64,000 nucleotides of DNA from Nemertoderma westbladi. Lineage: Eukaryota; Xenacoelomorpha; Nemertodermatida; Nemertodermatidae. The position numbers and the translations under genes are program-made. Below the pieces are notes generated by a model. The model searched no databases. It was not told the DNA's origin and saw only the letters and a list, made by a program, of their open reading frames with translations. This document shows, piece by piece, positions 1-11,090 of the stretch. The stretch lies in contig JAUCBJ010007482.1 in the NCBI GenBank assembly GCA_032718475.1, forward strand, positions 1 through 64,000. The letters are read 5' to 3'. How positions within the stretch are numbered: position 1 is the stretch's first letter; each line of letters begins with the position of its first letter.

Positions 1-745
1 AATAGCTACTTTCCAACGAACTATGGAGAAATTATTGAACGGTCTTTCAACTGAAGAAGATAAACAATTCCATGTATTTATTGATGATATATTAGTAAAA
101 TCAATTACTTTTACAGACCACCTGATTCATCTGAAACTTGTCTTACAACGGATTAAGAAAGTAAATCTGAAGTTGAAACAAAAGAAATGTATTAATAAGT
201 TTAGTCAGATAGAAATAAAATATCTGGGACATGTTATTTCACGAAATGAGATTAGTCCTGATCCAGCAATAATATCGAAAAAGTTATAAATTACCCTGAA
301 CCTCGAAATATAAAAGAAGTGTGAATCTTTCTTGGATTAACGTATTATTACCGGCGTTTCGTTGAAGGTTACGGAAAAAATCGCAAAACCTTTATATAAT
401 TTACTCCAAAAAATTACGCCTTTTGTTTGGACAAATTAAACACGGTTAGGATTTTGGGAACTAAAGAATCGACTTATCACTACACCGGTTTTACAATACC
501 CGGACTTCAACAAGGAATTTGTACTTGAAACTGATGCAATTGGCAATGGTTTTGCCGCCATACTTTCACAGATTAGCACCATTGACAACAAATTACACCT
601 CATTATTGCTTATGCATCAAAACATACAGTATAAACAATGATCAACAGCAATATGATGCACCACACCTGGAGTTGTGGGCTCTAAACTGGGCTTGTCAAC
701 ATTTCCAGCATTACTTGTATGGTCATTTGGCAACAATATTACATT
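1..745 (+). pseudogene. Ty3/gypsy pol fragment (RT end and RNase H)
   Basis: This is a broken reverse transcriptase/RNase H remnant of a Ty3/gypsy retrotransposon, entering from the left edge. The frame at 23-289 has the RT active-site motif FIDDILV near residue 19 and the YLGHVIS motif near residue 67, typical of the gypsy RT palm and thumb. After a TAA at 287-289 other frames give a connection segment (LTYYRR-like) and an RNase H piece with LETDAIGNGFAAILSQ near 525-570 and a YASKH-like motif near 610-630. Several frameshifts and stops rule out function. The same segment recurs at 5580-6955, more complete at its 5' end. Integrase is absent: homology ends near 745, where a non-coding tail repeat starts. 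Confidence 0.85.
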
Positions 746-1186
746 TTTTATAATATATTGGTTCTACAGAGTGATGCTGGGTTTTAGCACTATTAATTTG
801 ACATTTTTTTATTGCGAAATTAGATTCACTGAAAAATTCCATGAATAAACTTTGCGAGACATTCCTCAACTATTCTTTGACAACAAACTGTCTATCTATC
901 TATTTGGAGTAAAAAAATGTGAAAATTAAAATGTAAGCCTTAAAACTGAGTACGTACTGTTATACAGTATTTATTCAAAAATATGAAATTTCTTCAGTAA
1001 ATGTGAGACTGTTGTAATCAGCTATTTTTTTTAGTAAAAAATAATAATCTTACAGTATATATGTTTAAAACCAAACATCACCCTATAGAAACAATATTAA
1101 CTTATATACTATTTACTTAAAATTATTCACAAACTCATTAACTGAAAACAGTATCTAGCATATAGGCAACATTAAATTTAACATTC
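746..1186 (+). repeat. AT-rich tail repeat, copy A
   Basis: This non-coding, AT-rich segment follows the RNase H remnant and recurs at 6953-7505 and 7938-8383 (same orientation) and at 10335-10545 (inverted). A recognisable core reads GTGATGCTGGGTTTTAGCAC. It has no convincing ORF. Its repeated position after gypsy RNase H suggests that it belongs to a composite repeat rather than to a normal gypsy element, which would continue into integrase. Confidence 0.75.
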
Positions 1187-1336
1187 ATACCACCTGTATC
1201 AACCACCCTCCGTGAACGCAGATTAAGATTCAGCGGGCACTGCTGGCAAAGTAAAGACGAGGTCAAACCAGATCTACTTCTCTAGCAACCAACTCTTGGA
1301 AAGCGTAGTCGTGGATGACCGGCCATAACATATATA
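1187..1336 (+). pseudogene. LINE ORF2 3' end, first half (split)
   Basis: The segment matches the C-terminal region of the LINE at 25455-25605 (tract starting ACCACCTGTATC, encoding a TLRERRLRFSGHCW-like tail). It is cut at 1336, and the match resumes exactly at 5343, so the two halves form one LINE 3' fragment interrupted by the TIR element at 1337-5342. Stops and substitutions (for example CTCTAGCAA where the long copy has CTCTGGCAA) show that it is dead. Only the last ~260 bp of the LINE are present, a normal 5'-truncated insertion. Confidence 0.85.
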
Positions 1337-1689
1337 GGCTCATTCCTTGAAAAGGTCAACCTCCCCACTAATTTCTAAAAATGAGATGTAGCTTTGAATT
1401 TATACTTATTTTAGGTCAAAATTTATCGTACTTCATGAATTCAGTGCTAAAAATTGTATCAACACAGGTGGTTTATCAAACATAGTCGAATTACAAATTA
1501 TGCACCTGCTCTGCACAAAATGTGAATAAAAGTGTGCAAAAGTTTCGTTTCCTGTAGGCACTTCCTATGACCAATAAATTAACATTTCTGAGCATGTACC
1601 AAATCAAAAACAAACCTATTTTCGAATTTTTTTGGTTTCATTTAATTTCACCAGTGTTTCATTCCTCTGTAATGAAATCGATAATGTTA

Positions 1690-2415
1690 ATCTTGTGATG
1701 TCCCATACTTTACCTAAAATAGTGAAATTTTTAGTTTATTCACAGAGATGTAACTCAGCCTAATCACCCAGTGGAAGGCAAAGCACGTTTGTGTTGCGTC
1801 ATCGTATAAAACAATTAGTTTCATCTTCACTCCCTCAGAAATATCATGGCGGCCAATTGAAAATTGTTCCATACTTTACCATTAAAATGGCGATTATATT
1901 AGTGCACTGTATTAATGTAATATATGAAGCCATGAGTGATATAATACTCTAAGGTCATAGTCGGCCGTAAGAATAGGAGTCTATATTTGAACTGAAAATC
2001 ATTCCTCAGTCAAGAAATCTTTGGGTTTATGCATGTAAAGTCCCATACTTTACCAAAAAATAGTGAAATTTTTAATTTATACACATAGAAGTAGTCTAAC
2101 TCAGCCCAATCACCCAGTGGAATGCAAAGCACGTTTGTGTTGCGTCATCTTAAGAAACAATTACCCCGTAGTTTCATAATCTACTCCCTCAGAAACATCA
2201 TGACGGCCAATTGAAAATTGTCCCATACTATACCATTATAATGGCGATTACATTTTAGTGCACTGTATTAATGTAATATATGAAACCTGGAGGGCAGGAG
2301 TGTTATAATGCTTTAGGGTGATAGTAGGGGGAAGCATAGAAGTATGTATTTGAACTAAGAATCATTCCTCAGTTAACTAATCTTTGAGTTTATGCATGTA
2401 AAGTCCCGTACTTTA
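1690..2415. repeat. Tandem duplication, ~338-bp unit (2 copies plus start of a third)
   Basis: Two consecutive copies begin at TCCCATACTTTACC (1701 and 2041), and a third start lies at 2404. Each copy contains the landmarks CACCCAGTGGAA, GCACGTTTGTGTTGCGTCAT and ATGGCGATTA. The copies differ by substitutions and small indels. The unit carries two of the GTCCCRTACTTTAC motifs, so the duplication multiplied the presumed binding sites. Confidence 0.85.
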
Positions 2416-2764
2416 CAACAAATTTCAAAAAATTTAGTTTTTTAGCAGATAAGAAGATCGGTAAGTACAGTAATTGATACATTTTCAGAAAAATGGAAAG
2501 AATTTCTAAACTTTTTACAGACTACATGTGTACCAAGTTTGGTTATATTTCATCAATGATTGGCGGACTTATTTCGGTTTTATCAAAATTTTGAAACTAT
2601 CGGTACCAACAGACAGACTGTCTGATATGTGACCTTTGATTCCTTAAACTTCAGATTCTTTCCAAACTTTTGACAGACTTCATATGTACCAGGTTTGGTT
2701 TAATTTCATCTAAAAATGACCGAGTTATACAGTATTAGCGATCAAAAATTTGACAGATGACATA

Positions 2765-4753
2765 CAGTCCCGCTCTCAAAAAGCATTCCTTTTATCAAAC
2801 ATTGATCAAACTTTGATCAAACATTGATCAAAGTTTGATCAAAATGTTTCCATAGAATATCATTGAAAGTAGCATTGACATTATGACATTGAAATGACAT
2901 TGATGGTATATTGAAATGACCTTGAAATCGACGCACCGAAATTCCAGACTTTCTGTCTCATATTGAAATGACATTGAAATGATTTCAAGGTAACAGTTTA
3001 CATCTCTCAACTGCGGCAAGCCTTTGAACTCAGATTCCCGCCGAGAACTGGCTTTTGTTAATGGCCAAGTCGCTATGTGATTGACAGGGCAGTGGATGGA
3101 GCTTGCTTGACTTTATGGATGGACAGCGATTGGTTTTACATGGCATGTGGTAGTGTCACAGACTGAGTCTTGTTCTTGTAGGGCAGGGCCTATTATTACA
3201 CTAACAACTAGTTTCCTTAAATCAGAATCAAGGCCAAAGACCTCCATTGACGTAGCAGCGCGATGGCTGCCGTTGCATTGCATTTGCTTATACAGTAATT
3301 GTGTAAATTCGACGAGCTTCCTTCCTGCCCCTGTCTCTAATTATACTAATAAATGTAAATAAAGAAATAAATAAATCCAAGCCCTAGCGCCAGGTGCACC
3401 CCCTAACATACCTTCTAAAAATTTGCGTAATTTAATTTTAATACTCTGATAAGGTAATTTTATTGAAAATCTAATTTGTTTTAAAGTAAACTATGTTATG
3501 TACATCATTAGTTACGTATTTTTTAATTCAGATTAACGTATTGTAATTATAATTTTTTAAATATTAAAAATCAAATTAGGTTAGTAATACTAATAATTAT
3601 GCTCATTCATTTTTAATTAATGGAGGGTTTTAACCATCCGGCCGACAAACCACACTTTTGCTCACAGCTCGTTGTAAGACAAAGGCATCAATATAACCCC
3701 AGTGATCCCATACCCTCTCTTGTTGTGGACTATTACTATATCATTGTACAAGCTGCGGACCTGCACAGCACACCCCCCCCCCCCCCCCCCCATTATAATG
3801 TATTGTAGCCATTAGTATTGTTAGTATCATTAGTACATTACTACCTGCATAGTTCCTTTGCGACTAGGCCAGCTCAGTGCCAGGAGGCCAATCTCTTTGG
3901 TTGGCGGCCTCCTGTGGTGTGTGGGTTAGTTAGCTGTCTAATTTCTTGGGAAGACTTTAGTAAATTTCGAAATTTCGGGGAATTCCATTCCACAGCAGAT
4001 AATTGGTTTTACATGCTGGGGCGGCATAAGCTAAGAGCCATTACACATACACATGCTATGCCTTTACTTTGTTAGTGGTCTGTCGCTGTCGGCACCCCAA
4101 GCTAATAATATACAGCAAATAGCACTGAGACCATGACTGACTCCTGTACTCCCTATGACATAATTTGTTGTGACTCGAATCAATTATTTCTCCTTACAAG
4201 AAAGCAACGTATTTCCCACTTGTGGCCAGCCAGAAGGCCACAATGTCAACGGATATAATAATACCAAGGGATATTCTCATATTACCCCCCCCCCCCTAAC
4301 TTAATCTAAACTAAATTAAACTCCACACAGCCCATACCCGCCCTTGCTTTCATTACCACCACACCGCCAAGTGGAGATTCAATTGCGGCTGTTATTTTCT
4401 GATAATCACTGTAAATTATTATAACCCAGGCTTAGCCTGGTTTAAATAACGGCTATAGCGTACAAACCTATGGTATGATATGGACGTGGTGTCCTGTGTG
4501 CTCTGCAGACATCCTACAGAGCACATGGAGCATTACACACACAGAGAACAGATAGAGAGAGAGAGAGTGAAGGCTGCTTGATTGACACACGGCTCAGTGG
4601 GAATCTAGACTTTGAAGTGCAGCGCCTTTGGTAGAACTCAATGGCAGGATTTATAAGCCTGATACATTTCAATATTTGATCAAACTTTGATCAATGTTTG
4701 ATCAAAGTTTGATCAATGTTTGATCAAAGGAATGCTTTTTGAGAGCGGGACTG
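2765..4753. mobile_element. Tc1/mariner-like non-autonomous element with iterated TIRs
   Basis: The termini are CAGTCCCGCTCTCAAA and its inverse, flanked by TA on each side (2763-2764, 4754-4755). CAGT ends with a TA duplication are the hallmark of Tc1/mariner transposition. Each TIR runs about 80 bp and continues into arrays of alternating TTGATCAAAC and TTGATCAATG units (2790-2842 and 4676-4726). The interior (2843-4670) has no transposase; it holds ATTGAAATGACATTGA repeats near 2865-2990 and C-tracts at 3773-3791 and 4285-4296. The element is 1989 bp and lies inside the 4.0-kb transposon. Confidence 0.85.
3773..3791. repeat. Poly-C tract (C19)
   Basis: Nineteen consecutive C residues in an AT-rich setting, inside the mariner-like element. 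A second run of twelve lies at 4285-4296. Confidence 0.95.
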
Positions 4754-5342
4754 TACAACTCCTCAAGGGCACATTATGCTAAGACTTCGGGTCAATTTGT
4801 GGGCCGCCCCACATTTTGTATCCATATCTTGGTTGGAAATACTTAGTTGCACTTTATTATCACTAATTATCCAGAAATTACTGTTATGTTAAGTGTAAGA
4901 GACCATTTTGACCATAAAATTCGTACAGGTCCCGTACTTTACTTAGCAATGTCCCATACTTTACCACACAAACCACACTGTAAAAAATTAGCAATGCAGC
5001 AATTCGTCTTATATTTATATTTTTATTTAAGCTTAATAATACAGCTTTATCCTAAACATCAACTCAACACTGTACCTGCGCACAATTCGCTAAATTTTAG
5101 AATTGAAATCATAAAATAAAAAAAACCCTTTCGTACGAATCCGTACTTTACCTTAATTGGACAAGCTGGTGTTTTCTCAAAAGTGACTAAGTCCCGCCAT
5201 AATCTTAGCGAAATCAAAGCTGATATTCGAAAGTTCAATCCAAGCACAATTTTGTGCACATGTGTGCTGTGGATAACATTGTACAGGCAATCAAAGTTCA
5301 AAATTGTGTACGAATGTCCCGTACTTTACTTTGGAATGAGCC

Positions 5343-5447
5343 TATAGATCAACTTGAAAGGGATACTGAACTTGGGAGAAACGAAATTGTGACAAATATG
5401 GAGAATTGGGAAGCCTGGAAGGATCTCATTTCCACTGTAGTAGTAGT
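5343..5447 (+). pseudogene. LINE ORF2 3' end, second half, with (TAG)n tail
   Basis: This continues the LINE fragment broken at 1336. It encodes the final IDQLERDTELGRNE segment and ends in a TAG/TAGTAG microsatellite at about 5437-5447, exactly as the longer LINE ends at about 25720-25731. A short TAG-repeat tail directly after the coding end is therefore the true 3' end of this LINE family. Confidence 0.85.
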
Positions 5448-5579
5448 ATCACAGATTCGGTACACGAAGCTGAAACTGATGGTTATAGCATGCACGGTGT
5501 ACTAAATTTAGATTCATTACATAAGTCAATACCAGAGGGATTGATAATAGGCCAATGTACAAAAATTGAGAACATTGGA

Positions 5580-6955
5580 TCTATCTTTGAATGATAACAA
5601 AAATGAATAGGAAACAATAATTGAGATAGGAGAAAGTAATGTTTCATTGGTTACTGATGTCAATGAGAGACATAATATTATACAGGAGCAAGTTGATCTA
5701 TCAGATACAGACCTAACCATAGAAGAGAAAGAAAAATTGCTTAATGTACAGCAATTTACTGTATTAAAATAATGCAATGAAGTGCTTCAACTATCAGATG
5801 ATGAGCTTGGTAGAACGGAATTAGCAGAACATTCAATCGATACTGGTACTAATATTGCAATTAAGAGAACACCTCACACTCTTTAAAACAGTAATTGCCA
5901 ATGAAATTGACAAAACGGTGAAATTCAGTATTATACAACCATCACAAAGTCCCTTGTCTTCTCCTGTACTATTAGCTAAGAAGTCAGATGGCACTCCACA
6001 CTTTTGTGTCGATTACAGGAAGCTGAACAGTATCACTGTTAAGGATAACTACCCACTACCACATATTGATGATATATTAGACGATTTACAGCCCTCGAAA
6101 TATATCTCAACACTTGATTTGGCTACCGGCTATTGACAGATCCCAATGTTATATAGAGACATTTCTAAACCAACATTTAATTGTTGCTCTGGATTTTATG
6201 AATTCATAGTACTTGTCTTCGGATTATGTAACGCACCAGCTACTTTCCAACGAACTATGGAGAAATTATTGAACAGCATTTCAACTGAAGAAGATAAACA
6301 ATTCCATGTATTTATTGATGATATATTAGTAAAATCAATTACATTTACAGAGCGACTGAAACTTGTCTTACAACGGATTAAGAAAGTAAATCTGAAGTTG
6401 AAACAAAAGAAATGTAAGTTTAGTCAGATAGAAATAAAATATCTGGAACATGTTATTTCACAAAATGGGATTAGTCCTGTTCCAGCAATAATATCGAAAA
6501 AGTTCTAAATTACCCTGAACCTCGAAATATAAAAGAAGAGTGAATGTTTCTTGGATTAACGTATTATTACAGGCGTTTCGTTGAAGGTTACGGAAAAATC
6601 GCAAAACCTTTATATAATTTAATCCAAAAAATTACGCTTTTTGTTTGGACAAATTAAACACGGTTAGGATTTTGGGAACTAAATAATCGACTTATCACTA
6701 CATCGGTTTTACAATACCTGCACTTCAACAAAGAATTTGTACTTGAAACTGATGCAAGTGGCAATGGTTTTACCGCCATACTTTCACAGATTAGCACCAT
6801 TGACAACAAATTACATCTCATTATTGCTTATGCATCAAAACATATAAACAATGATCAACAGCAATATGATGTACCACACTTGGAGTTGTGGGCTCTAAAC
6901 TGGACTTGTCAACATTTCCACCATTACTTGTATGGTCGTTTGGTAACAATATTAA
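5580..6955 (+). pseudogene. Ty3/gypsy pol fragment (spacer, RT, RNase H)
   Basis: This is a longer copy of the element at 1-745. The frame at 5855-6136 has LLAKKSDGTPHFCVDYRK (RT fingers) and STLDLATGY (motif A), then a TGA; the frame at 6146-6508 continues with FGLCNAPATFQRTMEKLL and the FIDDILV catalytic motif. Upstream (5600-5850) is an acidic spacer in several frames, downstream (6520-6955) a connection segment and RNase H. At least four lesions break the reading frame. Motif A has D-L-A-T-G-Y and motif C has D-D, so catalytic residues survive even though the gene does not. There is no integrase and no LTR. Confidence 0.88.
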
Positions 6956-7505
6956 ATTTTTTATAATATATTGTTTCTACAGAGTGATGCTGGGTTTTAG
7001 CACTATTAATTTGACATTTTTTATTGCGATATTAGATTCACTAAAAAATTCCATGAATAAACTTTGCGAGACATTCCTCAACTATTATTTGACAACAAAC
7101 TGTCTATCTATCTATTTGGAGTAAAAATGTGAAAATTAACATGTATTATGATCAAGTGAGATATTGTTATGATTATAAAAGCTAGTATGTTTGTTTAGTT
7201 AATAAAATAATAATAAGGTTATGAAGTCATATTATAAGATTATAAGGTTATCATTCCATAATCGATACGCAAATAGTATGTTACAACTGGAAATACAAGT
7301 GTTAATGAATTTTTTTTGGCTTATGAAATTTCTTCAGTAAATGCGAGACTGCTGTAATCATCTAATTTTTAGTAAAGAATAATAAACTTACAGTATATAT
7401 GTTGAAAACCAAACATCACGCTACAGAAAAAATATTAACTTAAAATTTTTCACAAACTCATTAACTGAAAACAGTATCTAGCATATATCCAACGTTTAAT
7501 TTTAC
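6956..7505 (+). repeat. AT-rich tail repeat, copy B (with internal insertion)
   Basis: The same tail as at 746-1186, directly after RNase H homology. It is split by a segment (about 7140-7317) whose ATGTATTATGATCAAGTGAG block is repeated at 7633-7720. It ends in a T-rich run (7505-7525). Confidence 0.7.
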
Positions 7506-7715
7506 ATTTTTTTTTTTTTTTTTTTAGTCAAAGGTAGATTCACTGACATTGTTCTAGAACTTAATATAAATCTGAGCTAGACATTGAAGCACTATCTTAA
7601 GGTAGGTGTGACAATGTGTGAAATATATTTCATGTATTATGATCAAGTGAGATATTGTTGTGATTATAAAAGCTAGTATGTTTGTTTAGTTAATAAAATA
7701 ATAATAAGGTTATGA
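7506..7715. repeat. Spacer with duplicated 85-bp block
   Basis: There is no gene. The stretch holds a second copy (about 7633-7720) of the AT-rich block at about 7140-7225, ending AATAATAATAAGGTTATG. Confidence 0.65.
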
Positions 7716-7937
7716 AATTTTATTTCTATCTGACTAAACTTACATTTCTTTTGTTTCAACTTCAGATTTACTTTCTTAATCCGTTGTAAGACAAGTTTCA
7801 GATGAATCAGGTGCTCTGTAAATGTAATTGATTTTACTAATATACAGTATCATCAATAAATACATGGAATTGTTTATCTTCTTCAGTTGAAATGCCGTTC
7901 AATAATTTCTCCATAGTTTGTTGGAAAGTAGCTATTT
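7716..7937 (-). pseudogene. Inverted fragment of gypsy RT
   Basis: The reverse complement of this stretch matches 6240-6440, including the sequence coding for the FIDDILV region and TERLKLVLQRIKK-like residues. It therefore lies in opposite orientation to the RT at 5855-6508. At 7937 the sequence switches abruptly to the forward-orientation RNase H end and tail repeat, marking an inversion breakpoint. Confidence 0.85.
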
Positions 7938-8495
7938 CCACCTTTACTTGTATGGTCGTTTGGCAACAATATTAAATTTTTTATAATATATTGTTTCTAC
8001 AGAGTGATGCTGGGTTTTAGCACTACTAATTTGATATTTTTTTTGCGAAATTAGATTCACTGAAAAATTCCATGAATAAACTTTGCGAGACATTCCTCAA
8101 CTATTCTTTGACAACAAACTGTCTATCTACAGTATTTATTTTGAGTAAAAAATGTGAAAATTAAAATGTAAGCTTTAAAACTGAGTAAGTACTGTTATAT
8201 TTATTTAAAAATATGAAATTTCGTCAGTAAATGTGAGACTGTTGTAATCAGCTATTTTTTTAGTAAAAAATAATAATCTTACAGTATATATGTTTAAAAC
8301 CAAACATCACCCTATAGAAACAATATTAACTTATATACTATTTACTTAAAATTCTTCACAAACTTATTAACTGAAAACAGGTTTTCAACATATATACTGT
8401 AAGTTTATTATTTTTTACTAAAAAAAATAGATGATTACAGTAGTTTCGCATTTACTGAAGAAATTTCATAAGCCAAAAAAAATTCATTCTTCTTG
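7938..8495 (+). repeat. Tail repeat copy C ending in an inverted (palindromic) junction
   Basis: Positions 7938-8383 repeat the tail found at 746-1186. At about 8384 the sequence turns back: 8384-8490 is the reverse complement of the tail's own TGTTGAAAACC/AACTTACAGTATATA and ATTTCTTCAGTAAA region. The result is a head-to-head junction with a near-perfect local palindrome. Confidence 0.75.
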
Positions 8496-8693
8496 AAAAG
8501 CCATTCATCTTGCCCTCCAATCAATCCCAAGGAGAGAAGCATAGCTGTTCGAAACTGGGTGGCTAAGAACATGTAGGAAAGATTTTAGAATTACACAACC
8601 AGTATACACTTCTCAATCTGCTTCCCAAAAGAAGGGAACGGAACATCATAACACTTGAAAGGCTAGCAAGATTAACCAACGCAATCATCGTCG

Positions 8694-9262
8694 CACCAAT
8701 TCATTAGATAACCTTCCCTACACAAAGCCTGTTGCTATTGAAATCGGCTGTGACAGTGAAGCACATAATAATACAGTATTAGGCTCAGGCAGCAGTTTAT
8801 TTATCAAGAACCAAATCCGAGGAATCCAACTATGAATTCCCCGAAGACACGACCAAAGGAAACATCAACAGAGGCACTGAATATGACTCTGACAAAACTC
8901 AGCAAAGCTATGACATCATATTAATTCATTGAAACAGCCAGGGTGGAGAGCATCATGCAAAATCCAAAAGAAATTTTGTCGCACCAATTCATTAGATAAC
9001 CTTCCCTGCACAAAGCCTGTTGCTATTGAAATCGGCTGTGACAGTGAAGCACATAATAATATTAGGCTCAGGCAGCAGTTTATTTATCAAGAACCAAATC
9101 CGAGGAATCCCACTATGAATTCCCCGAAAACACAACCAAAGGAAACATCAACAGAGGCAATGAATATGACTCTGACAAAACTCAGCAAAGCTATGACATC
9201 ATATGAATTCATTGAAACAGCCAGGGCGGAGAGCATCATGCAAAATCCAAAAGAAATTTTTG
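8694..9262. repeat. Tandem duplication, ~288-bp unit
   Basis: Two copies start at CACCAATTCATTAGATAACC (about 8695 and 8983) and run to ATGCAAAATCCAAAAGAAAT. They overlap the unidentified ORF below. Copy 1 is frame-broken, whereas copy 2 is in frame with the following ORF. Confidence 0.85.
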
Positions 9263-10232
9263 CTAGGTCCCTAGTGCCACTTGGCTTAGAAAAAGTCCAC
9301 AACTTCTACAACTGACATATCTTCACCATCAGAGACTGATGAGTATATAACAGTAGATAATATATCAGACAATTCAAATGAAACTGAAATGGATCCTACT
9401 TATTCATACAGCATAAAGGAAAAGAAAGGTGAATCCCTACAAGGAAGTCAGGTACCAACAAACATAAGAAAAGACTCTGTAATAATCACAAACCCATCAG
9501 TGAAATGTCCCTCTACTCTAGAACAAGTCCTCAAAAACAATGAGACCTGGCAAGAACCAAAAAGATCTGCCAAACCAACCTTCAAATCAAAGATCCAGAT
9601 GCAGCACAACATTAAGACTGAAAACAAATATAGTGAACTAGATAATGATACCAAAATTACCATACTTCCACAACAACTGACTGATTTCTTGGTGAATCTA
9701 AATAATGTTTCCAAAGAAACTGTCAATCTAAGAAAATCACAAGGTAGTAGCAAGAATGAACACAACAACTTTAAGCAACATCAAACGAGATACGAACAAG
9801 AAACCCAACGAAGCACCCCTTCCAACAAACGGAAGCAGTAGAAGCAGCACAGATATGAAGCGGAATAATAAAGGGTTTGATCTACACTACAAAACCTCTA
9901 GGGATTCATACTGGCACAATAACAATCAAGCCAACTATAATGGTAATCAATATAAATCTATCCTGCAAGATAATAATAGGCATACGGAGTATGTGAGGAA
10001 CTCTTGGAGACATGTCCCAGAATCATCTCGACACCAAAGTCAAACATACCAGCAGTATCAGAAGAACAGAGTGAGTAGACATGATTATCCACATCAACAC
10101 TTCCCAAACCCTCATCTAAGAGACCAATCTGAACATACCTCGTACCCCAGTAATGACCAATGTGACATAACCTATGATAACAGGTATTACAACCGATCCA
10201 ACAGAAGTCATATGGCTAGGAATCGTTTTTAA
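8929..10232 (+). pseudogene. Unidentified polar ORF (possible gag or LINE ORF1 remnant)
   Basis: Three overlapping reading frames (8929-9315, 9389-9841, 9756-10232) look like one coding region interrupted by frameshifts near 9293 and 9750-9800. Upstream of the 9389 Met the frame stays open back into a Ser/Thr/Asp-rich stretch (about 9300-9388), which supports a single original protein. The product is rich in Asn, Ser, Lys and Gln, has no membrane segment and ends in a basic, Tyr/His/Asn-rich tail. I see no zinc knuckle, RRM or esterase motif. It sits between inverted tail repeats (7938-8200 and 10335-10545). A nucleic-acid-binding retroelement ORF is the likeliest identity, by composition only. 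Confidence 0.4.
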
Positions 10233-10334
10233 GCTGGCTCCGAGTATCACAACTGGAGACCTAAATTTCAAAAATGCTGGAAATACGAGTAATATTTTGC
10301 AGAGAAGTGAAATCAGTCTTACTCAGTTTTTAAG

Positions 10335-10545
10335 ACTTGCATTTTAATTTTCACATTTTTTACTCAAAATAGATAGATAGACAATTTGTTGTCAAAGAAT
10401 AGTTAAGGAATGTCTCGCAAAGTTTATTCATGGGATTTTTCAGTGAATCTAATTTCGCAATAAAAAAATTTCAAATTAATAGTGCTAAAACCCAGCATCA
10501 CTCTGTAGAACAAATATATTATAAAAAATGTAATATACTATATTA
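10335..10545 (-). repeat. Tail repeat copy D (inverted)
   Basis: The reverse complement of this stretch matches 7960-8180 closely, including the GTGATGCTGGGTTTTAGCAC core. With copy C it brackets the polar ORF as a pair of ~210-bp inverted repeats. Confidence 0.85.
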
Positions 10546-11021
10546 ACACTGACACATTGACTTACCTATACATAGTTGCAACACTACAGTGTATACATGA
10601 GACATTGTTTCATAATGTTACATATCGAATAACACTATTACTGCTATATCTAGCACATACTCACAACAATCAATACCCTACATCTAAACATTAATTATCA
10701 TTCCATCTTATATTCAAACGTAATTAACCTGTCAATATTGTACTGATAATGTATGTAGAACAAGTAAATTATTATTATTAGTTAGATGTATTTCGTATTA
10801 ATTAATATGCATTTTATGCTATCGAAATCATTAGAATAATTGGATCTCGTTGGTAACATATGCTATAGTATAGAATTCAATGAACAATAATTTATAATTG
10901 ATACTACCACAAGCTATTTGTAAACATCTGCGACCAGTTATGATGAATAAATCGATATTGAATAATTATTACTTGGCATTCAACAGCTATAACTCGGATA
11001 TTTATCGCCTTTTTCTCTCGA
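10546..11021. other. No gene seen
   Basis: AT-rich sequence without a convincing ORF, RNA gene or repeat family recognisable within the window. Confidence 0.6.
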
Positions 11022-11090
11022 GGTTGGGTGGAAGAGTGGGTGACGAGTTGTGAGGAGTTATAACAGTCCCGAGTTCGAACCCGGTTGAAT
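11022..11090 (+). repeat. tRNA-like SINE head
   Basis: An A-box-like TGGAAGAGTGGG at 11029-11040 and a B-box-like GAGTTCGAACCC at 11071-11082 are spaced as in a tRNA. A proper acceptor stem cannot be formed, so this is a tRNA-derived SINE head or tRNA pseudogene rather than a tRNA gene. It runs straight into the tandem repeat below, as a SINE body would. Confidence 0.6.

Larger units (their letters stand above)
1337..5342. mobile_element. 4.0-kb non-autonomous DNA transposon with 10-bp TIRs and TATA duplication
   Basis: The ends are perfect inverted repeats, GGCTCATTCC at 1337-1346 and GGAATGAGCC at 5333-5342, flanked by TATA on both sides (1333-1336, 5343-5346). The interrupted target is known from the intact LINE copy at 25599-25620, so the insertion and the 4-bp duplication can be read directly. 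No transposase ORF is visible. A 14-bp motif, GTCCCRTACTTTAC, occurs nine times in one orientation, five in the left third and four near the right end (1700-2415 and 4929-5330), like subterminal transposase sites. A second element (2765-4753) is nested inside. The superfamily is not identified; a 4-bp duplication fits several cut-and-paste groups. Confidence 0.85.

Noticed and set aside
3620-4075. Two ORFs of 62 and 85 codons in the mariner-like element
   Set aside because: No transposase motif; the first ends in a poly-Pro run from the C19 tract.
9340-9380. CTGATGAG sequence as a hammerhead core
   Set aside because: No stem II or GAAA at the required place.
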